A stretch of 64,000 bases of DNA. Source: Podocnemis expansa. Taxonomy: Eukaryota; Chordata; Testudines; Podocnemididae. Shown here piece by piece: positions 23,611-35,526 of this stretch. The notes below the pieces were generated by a model, which worked only from the letters and a program-made list of their open reading frames with translations, was not told the DNA's origin and ran no database searches. Made by a program: the position numbers and the translations under genes. Positions within the stretch are counted from its first letter, which is position 1; every line of letters starts with the position of its first letter. The DNA is taken from contig ML681971.1 in NCBI GenBank assembly GCA_007922195.1, forward strand, positions 21,034,042-21,098,041, written 5' to 3'.

Positions 23611-24997
23611 CTGAGCAGAAGAGGTGAAGTGTTATATTGGGACTAGTTAAACAAAAAACCATTAAACGAAGCACTGCTGTTTAGCTACAGCAGCCTTTTC
23701 AGTGCTGCCTCCTATAAAGGGATAGAACTGTCTGATGGACGTGGGTATTTGTTTTTTTATTAAAAAGGAATCTGAGGAAGCCAGCACCTGCTTGGGGACT
23801 GAAAATTACTGTTGTGCAGAGGACAAGCATAGCCTTTGCACTGGCAATCTGTACTGGGGTTAATTTCAGCCTAGAGCAAATCAGAAGTGATAAAGATAAG
23901 ACTTGTCTGTGAGGAAGAACAAGCACATGCACATGCACTCTAGTGTTTAGCTCCTAGGAGATGTTTTGCCATTTTTTAATGTCATTTTGCAGACTGGAAT
24001 TGCTGGTTGACAATTCTTGAGGCTTGTTGATCTATGGTTCTATGGACACAGGTTTTCAGCTGAAACCAACTGGGCCACACAGAATTCAGCCCAGAGGGGA
24101 AAGAATATCGCTAACATTCCTCCTCCATAGACTCCCCAAAACCATATTTTCACATCTAGGAAGTACAGTTTTTTTACCACAGGTGCCCAGATTCAGAAAC
24201 AGCTGTAGTGCTTAGTAAAGCTCTGATTCTGGAAGCCCATATGTACATGTACATGCTCATAGGAGAACACACATATAAACTGCTGTTCTGAATCAGCACT
24301 GAACAATGGCACTGGCCTCAGTGGAACTAATCAGGTGGTTGAAGTTAACTGTACGTTTGAAGGATCAGGGTCTAAATTGTTTTGGTTCTTCTTTCCCTCT
24401 GGCAGAGCCACAAAGCAAGATGATACATAAAATCCGTATGACTGTTTGGGGCAATAATTACTGATCAGTGTACTCCTTCTTGACTGGTTGTTGGAGGGTT
24501 TCTTTGTTGGGGACACGGCAGGGAAGGAGGTAAGCACAGAAGGGGCATATTATGCTCCTTCCATTTTAAGATCAAGGTCTTCTCTTTGGTCGGCAAGACT
24601 TCAAACTTTTTTGGTGCAGAGAGAGTCTTTGTTCTGTGTTTGTAGAGCCCCTTGCATCACTGGGTCCTGGTTCATGGCAGGGGCTCTTTGGCACAACAGC
24701 AATACAAATAAACAAGAACCAACGGCAGGTTCCCAAATGAGCAATGTGTAGGACGGACTTTATGGCAGCAGAAGCACATGAGCACTTCTAATGCATAATG
24801 GCTTTTAAGGACTTGTGCATTGAAACCAACAGCAATTCAGGAAATCAATGAAGAACTTCCCAAAGAAGGCTCTCAAGGCTCCTTAAAATTCTGCGTCAGA
24901 TATATCACTGGTACATACTAAGCTAAAAGGGGATGTTAATGCTGTAATCAATTTCATTTCCTTTGTGGCTCACACTGTATTTTGTGTTGGCGTTTAC
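23611..24997 (-). other. KSR1 intron, no feature recognised
   Basis: The intron is 1.4 kb between C1 exons. No gene, RNA or confidently named repeat was seen. Confidence 0.5.
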
Positions 24998-25059
24998 CTG
25001 TGTGTTACGGACAAACCAATGTCTCTTCGTACCGTCTGAGGGGAGCCGTGGGGGGAGAT
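24998..25059 (-). CDS. KSR1: KSR1 exon, start of C1 domain, with a one-base frame problem
   Basis: The 3' part reads PHGSPQTVRRDIGLSVTH plus AG of a split Arg, the segment just before and at the first zinc-ligand histidine of the C1 domain. The donor is acacag/gtaaac and the acceptor ttgttccccagcag. The 5' end holds a run of six C (positions 25050-25055 on the plus strand as G6). With six C the frame entering from the microexon (Lys-Phe-Asp-Leu-Pro) is lost before HGS; with five C it is continuous. Either the run is a sequencing or assembly insertion, or this allele is broken. The alternative acceptor three bases upstream (end 25062) does not cure the frame. Confidence 0.85.
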
Positions 25060-25062
25060 CTG

Positions 25063-27868
25063 CTGGGGAACAATTTACATTAGTCACAAAGAACAGTACA
25101 TAGTTTGAGCATTTTAGAAATCTGAAATGAAATTCACACATGAAAACCTCATCTTTAGCAGACCTTCCCAGCACTATTTTCTATTTCCTGAGTCAGGCTG
25201 GGATTTTTAAGGGAGTCAGGCCCCAAAACCCACTGAAATCCACGTTGAGAACTTAACTCCTTCAGCCTCATGCACCAATCTCACTGAAAACAGCAGCATG
25301 GATGGGAACAGTTAACTGATTTGCCTAACATCACCCAACTAGTCAGTGGCAAAGCCGGGCACAGAAGCCAGGCCTCCTCCCTGTTCCAACTTCTCACCCT
25401 GCATATGCCCTGTCCAGTGCTCTGTGCACTAGGGCAATGCTGCTTCCAAAAAAAATAGATGTTAAGAATTAACACACTTGAAAACCTGGCATAAAATTCC
25501 CAAACGTAGTCAAAACAGGACAGGCCCCAATCTGTGAATGCCTCTGGAAACTCACTCTGCCATTCTGTCCCTAGATGGCACCAGACCTTTCTTTTATTGA
25601 TACAGCACTGAAGTGTTCATGGGCATTTGTGCACAGCTCATAGCAGGGAGCCTCCCAACCTGGAGACTTGGGTTATGGGGCTCATGCTAGGACTCAAACC
25701 ATAGAGCCGGAGCACAGCCCTAACTGCAACACCACAGTGCTGCATAAACTGCTGTTCAAACACGCTAGCCCATCTGCAGATCCAGGCTGGGAGGCATGCT
25801 GCTGCAGACTGTGTAGACGTACCACAAGGTTCCTACATCATAGATCTTGCTTGAACAGAATCAACTGTTTTGTAAAAAGCTGAAGCAGCCTCTGAGACTG
25901 ATACGGGCAATTATTTCTTGCAATAGCCTTGAAAAACCTTGTTGAATTAAGTGCAAGTATCTTTAGAGTCTGCTGTACTAAAGAGAAAAGGTTCTGATTA
26001 TTGTGGGCCTGGCTGATCAAAGAACTATACCAAACAATGTAGCAGACAAAAGTGGTCTCTTGAAACAACGCATGTGAAGTGGATTTCCAGGAAAACATCT
26101 AAGACAAGGTGAAAGCAAATTCCTCCCTCACACATTCTGCAAAAACCCAGTGTTGCAAAGCTATTCCCTGACAAGGGGACATTCTATCTGTCTCTAGGAT
26201 CTGAAGATAAAAGGTCCACGATGTATAAAGGAAAGAAATCTGTGTGTGGAGTTGTTTGTTGTGCACTAAAGCAGTTAGGAACTTGCAATTACAGAAAACC
26301 TGGCGGGGGGACTTGAAAGACTGGCTCCTACCAGCTGGGAGTCAGGGGTGATCTCTGATAAGCTTATTAGCAGGCATATTGAGTCTTCTGTTGTTTTTCT
26401 TGTTTTCTCTATGATGCTTTCACCTTAAAACCAAACACGCTTGTTTAGAGAGAGCTGTGTGGCAACTTGTAGCTATATACAATTCTCCTGTTTATTGCCT
26501 CTGGCAAGGAGAGAGAACAAAACAGGTGCTGGCCTCTTCAGGCAGTCTGTCTTGCTGACAGTGACACAACATAGGTAGGGAACTCTGCAGCCTGTGGAAA
26601 AAACCCAGTCAGAAGGGACGAGATAAGAGCCTCGGCCCCAGAGCAGAGAGAGCCAGGTTAGTGGAACAACCAACCAAAGCCCAGTGATTTTTGACCTGAG
26701 GCCTTGGAACTGTGGTTAGGACATATAAAGTCTCAGAGAATTCTTCCTGAAAGTGAACTTTCTACGGGATTCTTCTTTAACTCCCTACAGAATTTAATAG
26801 AATAGCTAAAAACCTTAAATTAAAAAAAAACAAAACTGACCTTCTGTTCTATTCCATTGGTTCTGATGTAATTGCCACACAATTCTACTAAAATAGCTAC
26901 AGGACTCTACTGGTGGAGAAAACTCTCCATAAGGGGAATGGTCACTTTTCCATTTATTTTAGGACCATTTCTTTTTGGGAAAGTAACTTCTGGGGTTATG
27001 TTTTAAACGAGTCAAACTTTCTAAATGCTTATCAGACCACATATTGCCTATGAAAATCTCCTCCATTATTTTATTTTTACAGGAAGGCTAAAGAGTTTGA
27101 ACAGGACAAGTGGTTTCTGTGTTAGCTTCACGCTGAAAGCAGAGGCATATGAAACAGACATGTATGACGTGACCACCATATATCACTGAACTGAATCCCA
27201 TGGTGATACAGTACCTTGATATAAAGTGCTAACACCTTGATCCTGCAAGATGCTGAGTGCACTGGTCCTGGTGCTGAAAAGCACATCAGCATGCGACTCC
27301 AATGGGGCTATTCACGTGCTTAATGTTAAACATGGGTCCAAGTGCTTTGCTGGCTCAGAACCAAAGAGCTCTGTGCCGTTGCACAGTTGAGACCTAAGTG
27401 ACCACTGCATTTGCTAATTACTCATACAGTCCCATGTTGCAAATACAAGCCTTGCATGATCCTAAAGTCAAGATTACTTGAAATTTAAGAAATATTAGGC
27501 TACGTAGAAGGCAACAAGGCAAATCGACAGCTATGACACCAGAGCATTTAACTACCAAATGACTGACACCAACGAATGGCAGGAGAAATTTTAAAGGAAA
27601 AAAGAAAAAAGCATTTTTCACACTGGTCCAATCTCTACAATATGAAGGTTTCTTCCCGTTGCTCTAGTCATCTGAAGAGCTAGTGTTAAAATAGAAGGGC
27701 TGATCCTGCAGCTCTGTTGCAAGCAAACACTGGCTCCTGTTAGCAACTGATCTGCATGGAGGATTCCAAAGGTAGCTTAAAAAGGAGGAGCATGCTGGAG
27801 ACAAAGACAAGATGCTCTTTCCCCCACAGGCAAGGATGCGAAGGCTGCCCCCCAAAAATGTTTCTTAC
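25063..27868 (-). other. KSR1 intron between microexon and C1 exon
   Basis: The intron is 2.8 kb. It contains a MIR-like fragment at about 25290-25445 (gaacagttaactgatttgcctaacatcacccaactagtc...cagtgctctgtgcactagggc) and a 'cttaatgttaaacatg' type low-copy repeat at about 27240-27365. Nothing else was recognised. Confidence 0.5.
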
Positions 27869-27873
27869 CGAAC
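27869..27873 (-). CDS. KSR1: KSR1 5-nt microexon (gttcg)
   Basis: A 5-nt exon, GTTCG, is flanked by a long pyrimidine tract acceptor (ttttcttttttgtcttctag) and a consensus donor (gtaagaaac). Joined to the AA left by the upstream exon it gives AAG TTC G, coding Lys-Phe and the first base of an Asp codon supplied by the next exon. The result, IKFDLPHGS, matches the KFELPHGS/RFDLSHGS segment I recall in mammalian KSR1. Without it the upstream exon (phase 2) and the C1 exon cannot be joined in frame from any AG near the downstream exon. It was found by frame logic and splice-site reading; no transcript evidence was available. Confidence 0.8.
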
Positions 27874-29354
27874 CTAGAAGACAAAAAAGAAAAGGACTAT
27901 TTTCAACACGCACACACAAAATCACATGACAGATGATCTAAACATCCCCCTGAAAGGCTAGATCTTTATTGCAATCTTTAAGGCTTGATTTTCAAAACAC
28001 AGCTTCTTTGTCTGCACAGGCATATTTCCACCTGCCTGCACAATATTTTGTGCATTCCCTTGTGCACATGAATAATAAGATTCACTGGACAGACCACAAG
28101 ATCTTTGCACATAAATACTATGCATCAGTGAATCTTAGCCAAAAACTGAGATTGTTAATGGAGCTTAAGGGAGTTAGGCACCCCAAATCCCTTAGGTTCC
28201 ATTGAAAATCCATGCCAAAACTAGAGAGTGCACAGAGCTGTAACAGAGCCCATATAGGACGAGCTACAATGAAGTGTTACCATGGCCTCCAAGCACAAAA
28301 AATTTGGGCCCCCTGAAGGCAACAGGAGTTCTACCACAGACTTTAATAAAAGAAGAATTTCACCACTAGACTTAAAAGCAAAGCTGTAAGCCTGCTACAC
28401 ATATCTTTTCAATTCAAGGACATACCTCTGACCCACTACTAAAAATTCACTTGTATACTTTGTGCCACCAGAAGCTGAACAGTGGCTGGGTCAGTACACA
28501 CCTCATTTGCACTTACATTTAAAAGCTATGTGGAATTCATTCACAGGTGGCTTTGTACTGAACTCTTTCATATGCACCAGTAGCCATAACTAACTAAGCT
28601 AACCCTCTTTCCCTTCCTTTATATAAGAGGATGCAACTTCCTCATTCATCTACACAGCAGCTCATAATCAAATCCTTTGTAAAAGCCTTCAGTAAAGCCA
28701 GGAAACTAGGTCCCGTATCTGAACGGCCACATTTAAACACACCTCAGGAGAAGGAATAAACTTAGTGGGGAATGCAGGATATAGTTGGTGTACAGGGAAT
28801 TTAGCAGAGATATCCTTGCACATATAAAAAATGAGACCCTCAGTAAGTAAGTAATCCAAATGTCCATATTACATGTGAGCTGAAAGACATGACAACCACA
28901 AAAAGACCATTAATGTTGCATCAGGGTATCCATCAATATTGACTCTGATGGGACACTGGTACCACAACCTTCCACAAAATCTGGGTCCGGACAAGTCTGG
29001 ATTGTGAAAGATGGTGGGATAGCAGCACAAGGTGATTTGGGTTGACTGCACTGAAAACTCAGTGCCAGAAATGGAAATCACTAGATGGAAGAGTTGAACA
29101 GCGCTTGAAATCAAATGTACCTCAGAATTTCATCAGCCAAAGTGCTTTAGAGCATATGGCCTGTGTCATTTTGAAATAGGTCTATGTAGTCTCAAAGCGT
29201 CTCTGGTTCTACTGGGAACTGAACTATGTGAACTGGAATCACAGGGTTAAAAAGGACCACAAGGGTTATCTAGTCTAACCTGCATGATGCAAGTGACCAA
29301 ACAAACAAAAAAAAGGCCCACGCGTAAAACACCACTGGAAAGTTCTGTGCTTAC
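27874..29354 (-). other. KSR1 intron upstream of microexon
   Basis: The intron is 1.5 kb. A short CR1-like tail lies near 29238-29300 (aatcacagggttaaaaaggaccacaagggttatctagtctaacctgcatg). No gene was recognised. Confidence 0.5.
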
Positions 29355-29826
29355 TTTATAGGAGGAACTTCATCTATCCTGTTGCCCAGCTGTGATTCAT
29401 GAGACTTGCTTCTTGTGAGGGTTGGAAAGTTGGGTAGCAGCTGAAAAACCTTCCGGGAAGGCGGAGGGGGAGTCCGTGGAGGTTTAAATTTGGGCCTCCT
29501 CTTTAACTGAGGTGTTGTCGGTGGTGTGATGGTGATGCTGTGAGGAGTCCTAAATACTACACGACCACTGTGGGAGGGGAAGGCTAAAGGTTCCAGGAAG
29601 CTATCTGCATAGATAGAAGGTCCTTGGCTTGAGGCTGGAAAATCTGAAGAAGGTATAGCAGACACCGACACCGAGCGTGCCTGCTGGGTGTTGCCTTTTG
29701 AAAGATGCAACGTGCCATGAGTCCGTACAGGCCCTGGTGGACAGGAGAGTTCTGTAGGGTGCGGAGAGCCACCCTCTCTGCGTGCGTCAGAAGGATTCCA
29801 CAAGAGATCTTCCTTTAGCTCTCCAC
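29355..29826 (-). CDS. KSR1: KSR1 exon, CA2 proline-rich region and first 14-3-3 site
   Basis: The 472-nt exon is the largest in the gene here. The N-terminal two thirds, beginning [14 protein letters not shown], is a poorly conserved Ser/Pro-rich linker. It then runs into the conserved block [18 protein letters not shown], the CA2 core [20 protein letters not shown] and [16 protein letters not shown]. The serine in RSKSHES corresponds to the C-TAK1/MARK-phosphorylated 14-3-3 site near Ser297 of mouse KSR1, which controls cytoplasmic retention. TPP runs are proline-directed kinase (ERK feedback) candidates. It is entered with two bases of a glycine codon and ends with AA, so the next exon must supply a first base; the donor is ataaa/gtaagc. 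Confidence 0.95.
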
Positions 29827-30004
29827 CTGTTCAGACATTAACAATGGTAGCAACAACAGAAAAACACAATGCAGCTTACAGGCAGGGGGGTTTTCCTTGG
29901 CACCTGGCCAGACAATTGTTTCAGCTTCTAAGCTTTATAAACCATCAGCTAAAAATTCCCTTCAAATGACTGAATCAGAAAAGTATTCCATTCTCCTGAT
30001 TGAT

Positions 30005-30250
30005 AGAGCCCTGTGCCAATAGAAATATGTGGATCCACATCTGACCTGCAACCATAAGAAATGGTCTGTAGACATCCACGTTGTATCTGCAGATATCCAC
30101 ATATTTGCAGACCTCTAGCTCTGTGCAGATAAAAATATGTGGACCTGTATCTGATCTGCATCCACAAGAAACGATCTGTGTATATCCACATTGTATCCAC
30201 GGATGCAGATATCTGCCAATATAATATGGATAACTTTGGATTTGCAGGAC
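30005..30250. repeat. tandem two-unit repeat, about 115 bp each
   Basis: Unit 1 (about 30005-30114: agccctgtgccaatagaaatatgtgg...cacgttgtatctgcagatatcc) is followed by unit 2 (about 30115-30250: agctctgtgcagataaaaatatgtgg...cacattgtatccacggatgcagatatc). The units share a repeated core with scattered substitutions. Open frames across it are repeat-derived. Confidence 0.7.
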
Positions 30251-30309
30251 TCTGCTGACTGGAACCAGGAGCTGCAAAACCTACCTCCTTGTGCTGGCTT
30301 GGGTTTCAG

Positions 30310-30562
30310 ATTTACAAAGGTATTTATTCAGGTGCCTAAGACGCAGAGAGGCATCTAGTGGGAATTATAGTAGTGCCTAAGTGATCTAAGTGCCTAACTG
30401 CCAAAGCTTATTAATGGGAGCAAAGTCTGTTAGATGTCTAGCTCCCACTGAAAGTCTATGGCAGTTAAAACACCCTGGGCACTAATTCACTTAGGCACTT
30501 ACGTAAATCCCACTAGGTGCCTCTCTGCATCTTTACATGCCTAAATGCCTTTGTAAAGTTGG
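30310..30562. mobile_element. MITE with long terminal inverted repeats
   Basis: The left arm (tttacaaagg, gcctaagacgcagagaggcat, ctagtggga) is the inverted counterpart of the right arm (tcccactaggtgcctctctgcat, gcctaaatgcctttgtaaa). The arms are about 60 bp and weaker pairing continues inside. Element length is about 253 bp with no coding capacity. Confidence 0.8.
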
Positions 30563-31865
30563 CCTTCTGTCAACAGAAAAGGAGACAGCATCCACAGTAA
30601 TGCAAATTTATGTCCAATACTGTAGCCTCCCACAACTGGAAAAAAATTGCATAAAACCACAATGATTATATTTAAAAGTTGTCTACCTCTCACTTGCCCC
30701 GATACACCACTAGCACTTCATCACTGCCTGCAGCTTACCACACACGAGACAGCCTGGAGTATCCAGGCCTCTGTTACTGACAGCATGACGGTACTCATTC
30801 TCAAATTCCAACCTTTAGATATATTCTAGCAACATTTGTTTTATCAGTGCGTGTAAGAGGCCAGTTTACACTGAATGGGGGAAAAAAGTGAACCGGTAAA
30901 AGAGCTTCCCCACTGCATCCTCTCCGAAGAGATAGTATTTCAGCCAAAAGTTTCCACTGAATTCCAGTACACACCCTTATGAGGCAGGCCAATGTTCTTC
31001 ATCAACCACAGCCTCCCTTGATAGATAAGAACCACATCTACCAGAACACTCACATATATGCTTAACTTTCAGCACGAGACATCCCATCAAAGTTAATGGG
31101 ACAACTCTCACACAAATTTCAGCATGTGCTTAAATGGATGAGGGCCAAAGACATTAAGCATCTTAACTTTGGTCACTCTGGCCAGGCAATGACTGGACTG
31201 TGAACATAAGCCCAGAGTCTTGGAATGCTGCTCTCTGCTCTAGCAACTACCTGTGGTACCAAAATGAAAATACAGTAATTCGAACTTTGGGTCAGGAGTC
31301 ACTGCTTAAAGAAAACATCTCCTGAGATAGAGGTCATGGCTGTTTTGCCACGGTACGGATGGAAACTACTTGACAGCCTAAGATGGAAAGATTAGAAGAA
31401 AAGAAAAAAGAGAAAAGGAAACTTGAAGTCAAGCTCTCTGCTAACTTTTCCGTTTGCAGGTCCTTAGATTTGCCAGAGGCATGAACTGTCATATCACCAA
31501 CAGGAAATGACTCTCTCCAATGACATAATACAAAGTGCTGCGAAGTGCAGTTGCAGATACGAATGGTTTGCTGCAACTTACACTCCCAGGTTTCCATAGA
31601 AACACCAGTGCACCATGCATCAAAAATCAGCACTTTTCCAAGGAGGAGCTCTAGAAAAACCAGGGTTCACCAGCACTCAAGTGACTCTGAACAAAATTCA
31701 ATCAGCTTGTATAAAGATGCTTGTTTCAAACCACGCCTCAACCTCTTGCAATCTTGAAGTTGTGCTAGGTTCTTTCTGGTTCATGCACGGCCACCAACGC
31801 AGATCTGCAACTGCAACTGTACTAATGAGTCTGTTGTCAATGAGTGCAATAGATAAGCCTCCACC

Positions 31866-31920
31866 TTAGGGTGAGCAGATAGCAAATGTGAAAAATTGGG
31901 ACACTTTTTTTGGGAGGAAG
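31866..31920 (+). repeat. fragment of a terminal-inverted-repeat DNA element
   Basis: ttagggtgagcagatagcaaatgtg followed by aaaaattgggacac resembles the 5' end of a common reptile MITE (tagggtgaccagatagcaagtgtgaaaaat...). The other end is not seen nearby. Confidence 0.4.
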
Positions 31921-32342
31921 TGGAAGAAGATAGTTGTATATGCCTAGTCACCCCAACTCAGTTCCCCATGCTAAAGCAGCGTGTTGGGGCTAGAGTTTTA
32001 ATCAGGAGTCAATCTTTATAACAGCGTCAGCAATTCGAATGCTGAGCTGCTCTATTTAGTTAGGAGATATTTGTGCACAGCCATTTCCTGATGTCAGATG
32101 AGTACACAGCTCCTGATAACAGGCTTCCATCACATGAACCCATGTGCCTCTAAAGGCAAAACTTGTCCTCTAGATGCTGCCAGCAAAACAAGCACAAGAC
32201 AATGTTCTCTAGAAGCAGTTTTGGTTTTTGTTTTTGTTTTTTTTAAAGACTACTGTATTTTAGCAAAAGGAGATTAAGATGGAACTGGTCAGTAAGTGTG
32301 TAATTAGCCACTAATCCCATCATACAGCAATGAAATCCCTAC

Positions 32343-32490
32343 CTGATTCAGTCACCCTCCTTAGGCAGCTGAGAGCCCCTTTGAGTCTGAAACACTCCTC
32401 ATCACTGGCTCCACACCTCTTCATGGTTTCTTTCACCTTTGACTCATTCATATCCAATAAGGCATCTAGGGTTAGCTCCTCTGGTATTCT
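32343..32490 (-). CDS. KSR1: KSR1 exon, end of SAM/CA1
   Basis: The exon is 148 nt, entered in phase 0 and leaving one base (G) of a split glycine codon. It reads [19 protein letters not shown] followed by [19 protein letters not shown] and a leucine/arginine-rich helix, which are the last helices of the KSR SAM-like domain. It is separated from the preceding exon by a 27.6-kb intron. Acceptor ctccacag/aga, donor tcag/gtaggg. Sequence conservation to mammalian KSR1 as I remember it is high, so the call is firm. Confidence 0.95.
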
Positions 32491-33286
32491 CTGTGGAGGA
32501 AAAAAGGAGAAAGAAAATGACTAGTCTTTGTTCTGGAGCATTGTCTGTAGGGCCACCACCTTATTATCTATGATCTGACTAACAATTCACTCATTTCAGC
32601 TGTGATTCTCTGTCCAAGATCACTGGGTCAGGAATGACTTAACAGAATACCTCACTCAGCAGGGCCTAACAGCTGTTCTCCTAGCTTGTCTGAAAGCCTC
32701 TCTAAGCTGTGAGTAGGCAGATATATGGTGCATCAGCTTGTTACACTAACTCGCACATTAGTAATGAAGGGCTGTCATCCCATAATTAGAGCTACTCAGA
32801 AAGTGGGTTTTCCCCACTATGGAAAATTTTAAAACAGAAGAAAAATCAATATCCACATTTTCAGAGGAAAGTTGGAGTTATCTTCAAAAAACAAAAGCCT
32901 GGAGAGAAAAAAGGAGATAGTTTTCAGTTTTCTGAGGGAAAACAGGCAAAATAACTGAAGGGCAGACATTTTACAAGCGTGCACGTGTGCACACACACAC
33001 ACAAAACTCTAATTTCTCCATTTAAAAATAAATTTTAGTGGATAATTTTTAACCAACCCTAGCCGTAATCTTTCCAAGGAATATATTTGTGCTGCCCTTT
33101 ATACACAGAATAATGCCCTAAGTCAAAAAAAGCCATGGGATAATGCTTAAAAGAGGTGGACACAAAAGATATATCAAGCTAGGGAAACAAATTTTGATTT
33201 GGTATTTCCTGCACACAAGTTGTGTTTTTTATACCACCACTCTGTTTCCAACACAGACCTGCAACAATAAAAGGCAGGCAAACAAC

Positions 33287-34902
33287 AAGAACATAAGAAC
33301 AGCCAAACTGGGTCAGACCAATGGTACGTCTAGCCCAGTGTCCTGTCCTCTGACAGTGGCCAATATTAGGCACTTCAGAGGGAATAAACAGGGTAATCAA
33401 ATGATCCAACCATCCTGTTGGCCATGCGCAGCATGTGGCAAACAGCAAACCCTATCTGTCCTGGGTGATAAGTTCATGCAGGATAGCCATGATGGACCTA
33501 TCTAGCTCTTTTTTGAATCCTATTACACAGTCTTGGCCCTCAACATCCACTGGCAAAAATTTCCACAGACTGACTGTGAACTGTACAAAGATAGACTTCC
33601 TTTTGTTCATTTTAAACATCCTGCCTATTAATTTCATTTGGTGAACCCTCATTTGTGTTTCATGAGGAGTAATTACAAGTTCCTTATTTACTTTCTTCAC
33701 ACCAGTCATGATCTGATAGACCTCTATCATAGTTCCCCCTTATTTGTCTCTTTTCCAAGCTGAAAAGTCCCAATCTCATTAATCTCTCCACATATAGAAG
33801 CTTTTCCATACCCCTAATTATTTTAGTTGCCCTTTTCCATACCTTTTCGAATTCCAATATATCTTTTTTGAGATGGGGCAAACAGATCTGGACACAGTAT
33901 TCAAGATATGGGTGTACCACGGTTTTATAAGGAGGCACTGCAGTATCTTCTATCGTATCCATCCCTTTCTTAATGCTTCTTAGCTTTTTTGACTGCTGCT
34001 GCACATTGAGTAGATATTTTCAGAGAATTATCCAAGACTTAAACAGCCAGTTTAGACTCCATCATTTGATGGGTAGTTAGGATTTAGTTTCCAACTGGCA
34101 TTACTTTGCATTTTCAGGATTGAATTTCACCTGCTATTTTGTTACCCCGTCACCCAGTTTTGTGAGATCCCTTTGTAACTCTTCACAGTCTGTTTTGGAC
34201 TTAACTATTTTGAGGAATTTTATATCATTTGCAAATTTTGCTACCTCACTGTTTACCCCCCCCCCCCTTCCCAGATCATTTGTAAAATACTTTTGACAGT
34301 ACTGGTTCCCAGTATAATATAGATCTCTGAGGGACACCACTATTTAACCCCCTCCGTCTGGAAACACTTCACTTAGCCCTACCCTTTGTTTCCTATCTTT
34401 TAACTAATTACTGATCCAAAAAAGGACCTTCCCTATTATCCCATGACAGCTTATTTTCCTGAAGAACTTTTGGTGAGGAGCCTTGTCAAAGGCTTTCTGA
34501 AAATTTAAGTACACTACATCCATTGTCACCCTTATCCATGTGACTGCTGACCTCCCTCAGAGAATTCTAGTAGACTGGTGAGGCACGATTTCCCTTTACA
34601 AACATATGGGGACTCTTCCCCAACAAATCATATTCCTCTAGGTGCTTGATAAATCTGTTCTTTGCTATAGTTTCAACCAATTTGCCGGGTACTGAAGTTA
34701 GACTTACAACCTGTAATTGCCAAGATCACCTCTGGAGTCATCTGGTACAGAAGATGATTTAAATGATAGGTTATATACCACACTTCATAGTTCTGCAATT
34801 TCACATTTGAGTTCCCTTAGAACACTTGGGTGGATACGATCTGGTCCTAGCAATTTCTTAGTGTTTGGTTTAACAGAATTATCAGAAGTGGAAAAAACCA
34901 TC
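33287..34902 (-). mobile_element. CR1 LINE fragment, 3' part of ORF2 and 3' UTR
   Basis: In minus orientation the sequence encodes broken CR1 ORF2 C-terminal pieces: FANDIKFLKIVKSKTDCEEL, YKTVVHPYLEYCVQICLPHL, KKDILEFEKVWKRATKIIRG, ERLMRLGLFSLEKRQIRGNY and VHQMKLIGRMFKMNKRKSIF. Frames change near 33700 and 34050 and stops interrupt. The plus-strand left end (acataagaacagccaaactgggtcagacc) is the family's 3' end. The copy is 5' truncated and inactive. Confidence 0.9.
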
Positions 34903-35338
34903 TCATATATACACACACAAGAATTCTCCTGAAACTTTTGCTCAAACAAACTCACTGCTCCCAGCCCTCATGATTGTATCACAGGTCTTGTGATACACAG
35001 CTGCTTTTCTTAAAGGCCTTGCAGTTCCTGGAGCCATACAGTTACAGGACAATTACAACTTGGAGTTCAAGAAAAAAAAAAAAAAAACTTCTCACTCCCC
35101 ATTTGTTAGGAAAACCAGCCTGAAACCATGATCCAGGCTCAAACACCAAGGCAAGTGGCATATAGAAAGAAAAAGAAGTAATATTTTTTTAAAGTCTTCG
35201 ATTTTTTAAATCCATGTTCATAATATGCCTGACTGATGATTGACTGGGACTACTGCTGAGACTCAACCATTTGAGATTTGTGTCATTCTCCTCCCCCCAC
35301 ACCCTCCGTACACAAAGAGCAATTCTGTACTTGTAGGG

Positions 35339-35526
35339 CAGGGGTCTCAAACTCAAATCACTGTGAGGACTGCATGAGGACTGGTATGTTAGCCTGAGGG
35401 CCACACCACTGAAACCCTTTCATTCAACAATATTGCAAATATCAGTAGCAGTAGTGTTGCTGTGGGCGAAAGGAAATAGCTTTAGGGGCCACATACGGCC
35501 CCTGGGCCACATGTTTGAGACCCCTC
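35339..35526. mobile_element. hAT-type MITE, copy 1
   Basis: It begins caggggtctcaaactcaaatc and ends ccacatgtttgagacccctc. It is flanked by the 8-bp duplication ttgtaggg (35331-35338) and ttctaggg (35527-35534), with one mismatch. Length and TSD fit a non-autonomous hAT. The second copy at 42115-42293 shares the interior (ggactgcatgaggact, attgcaaatat). Confidence 0.85.

Noticed and set aside
24923..25174. Reading PADLPPRLPSDGTKRHWFV as the coding frame of the 25.0-kb exon
   Set aside because: The neighbouring frame gives HGSPQTVRRDIGLSVTH, which is the conserved KSR text and matches phase with the next exon.
29351..29803. Translation start at the Met of the CA2 exon
   Set aside because: This residue is inferred to be the intron-spliced interior LLWNPS context in another phase start; upstream SAM exons are present and join in frame through a good acceptor at 29827.
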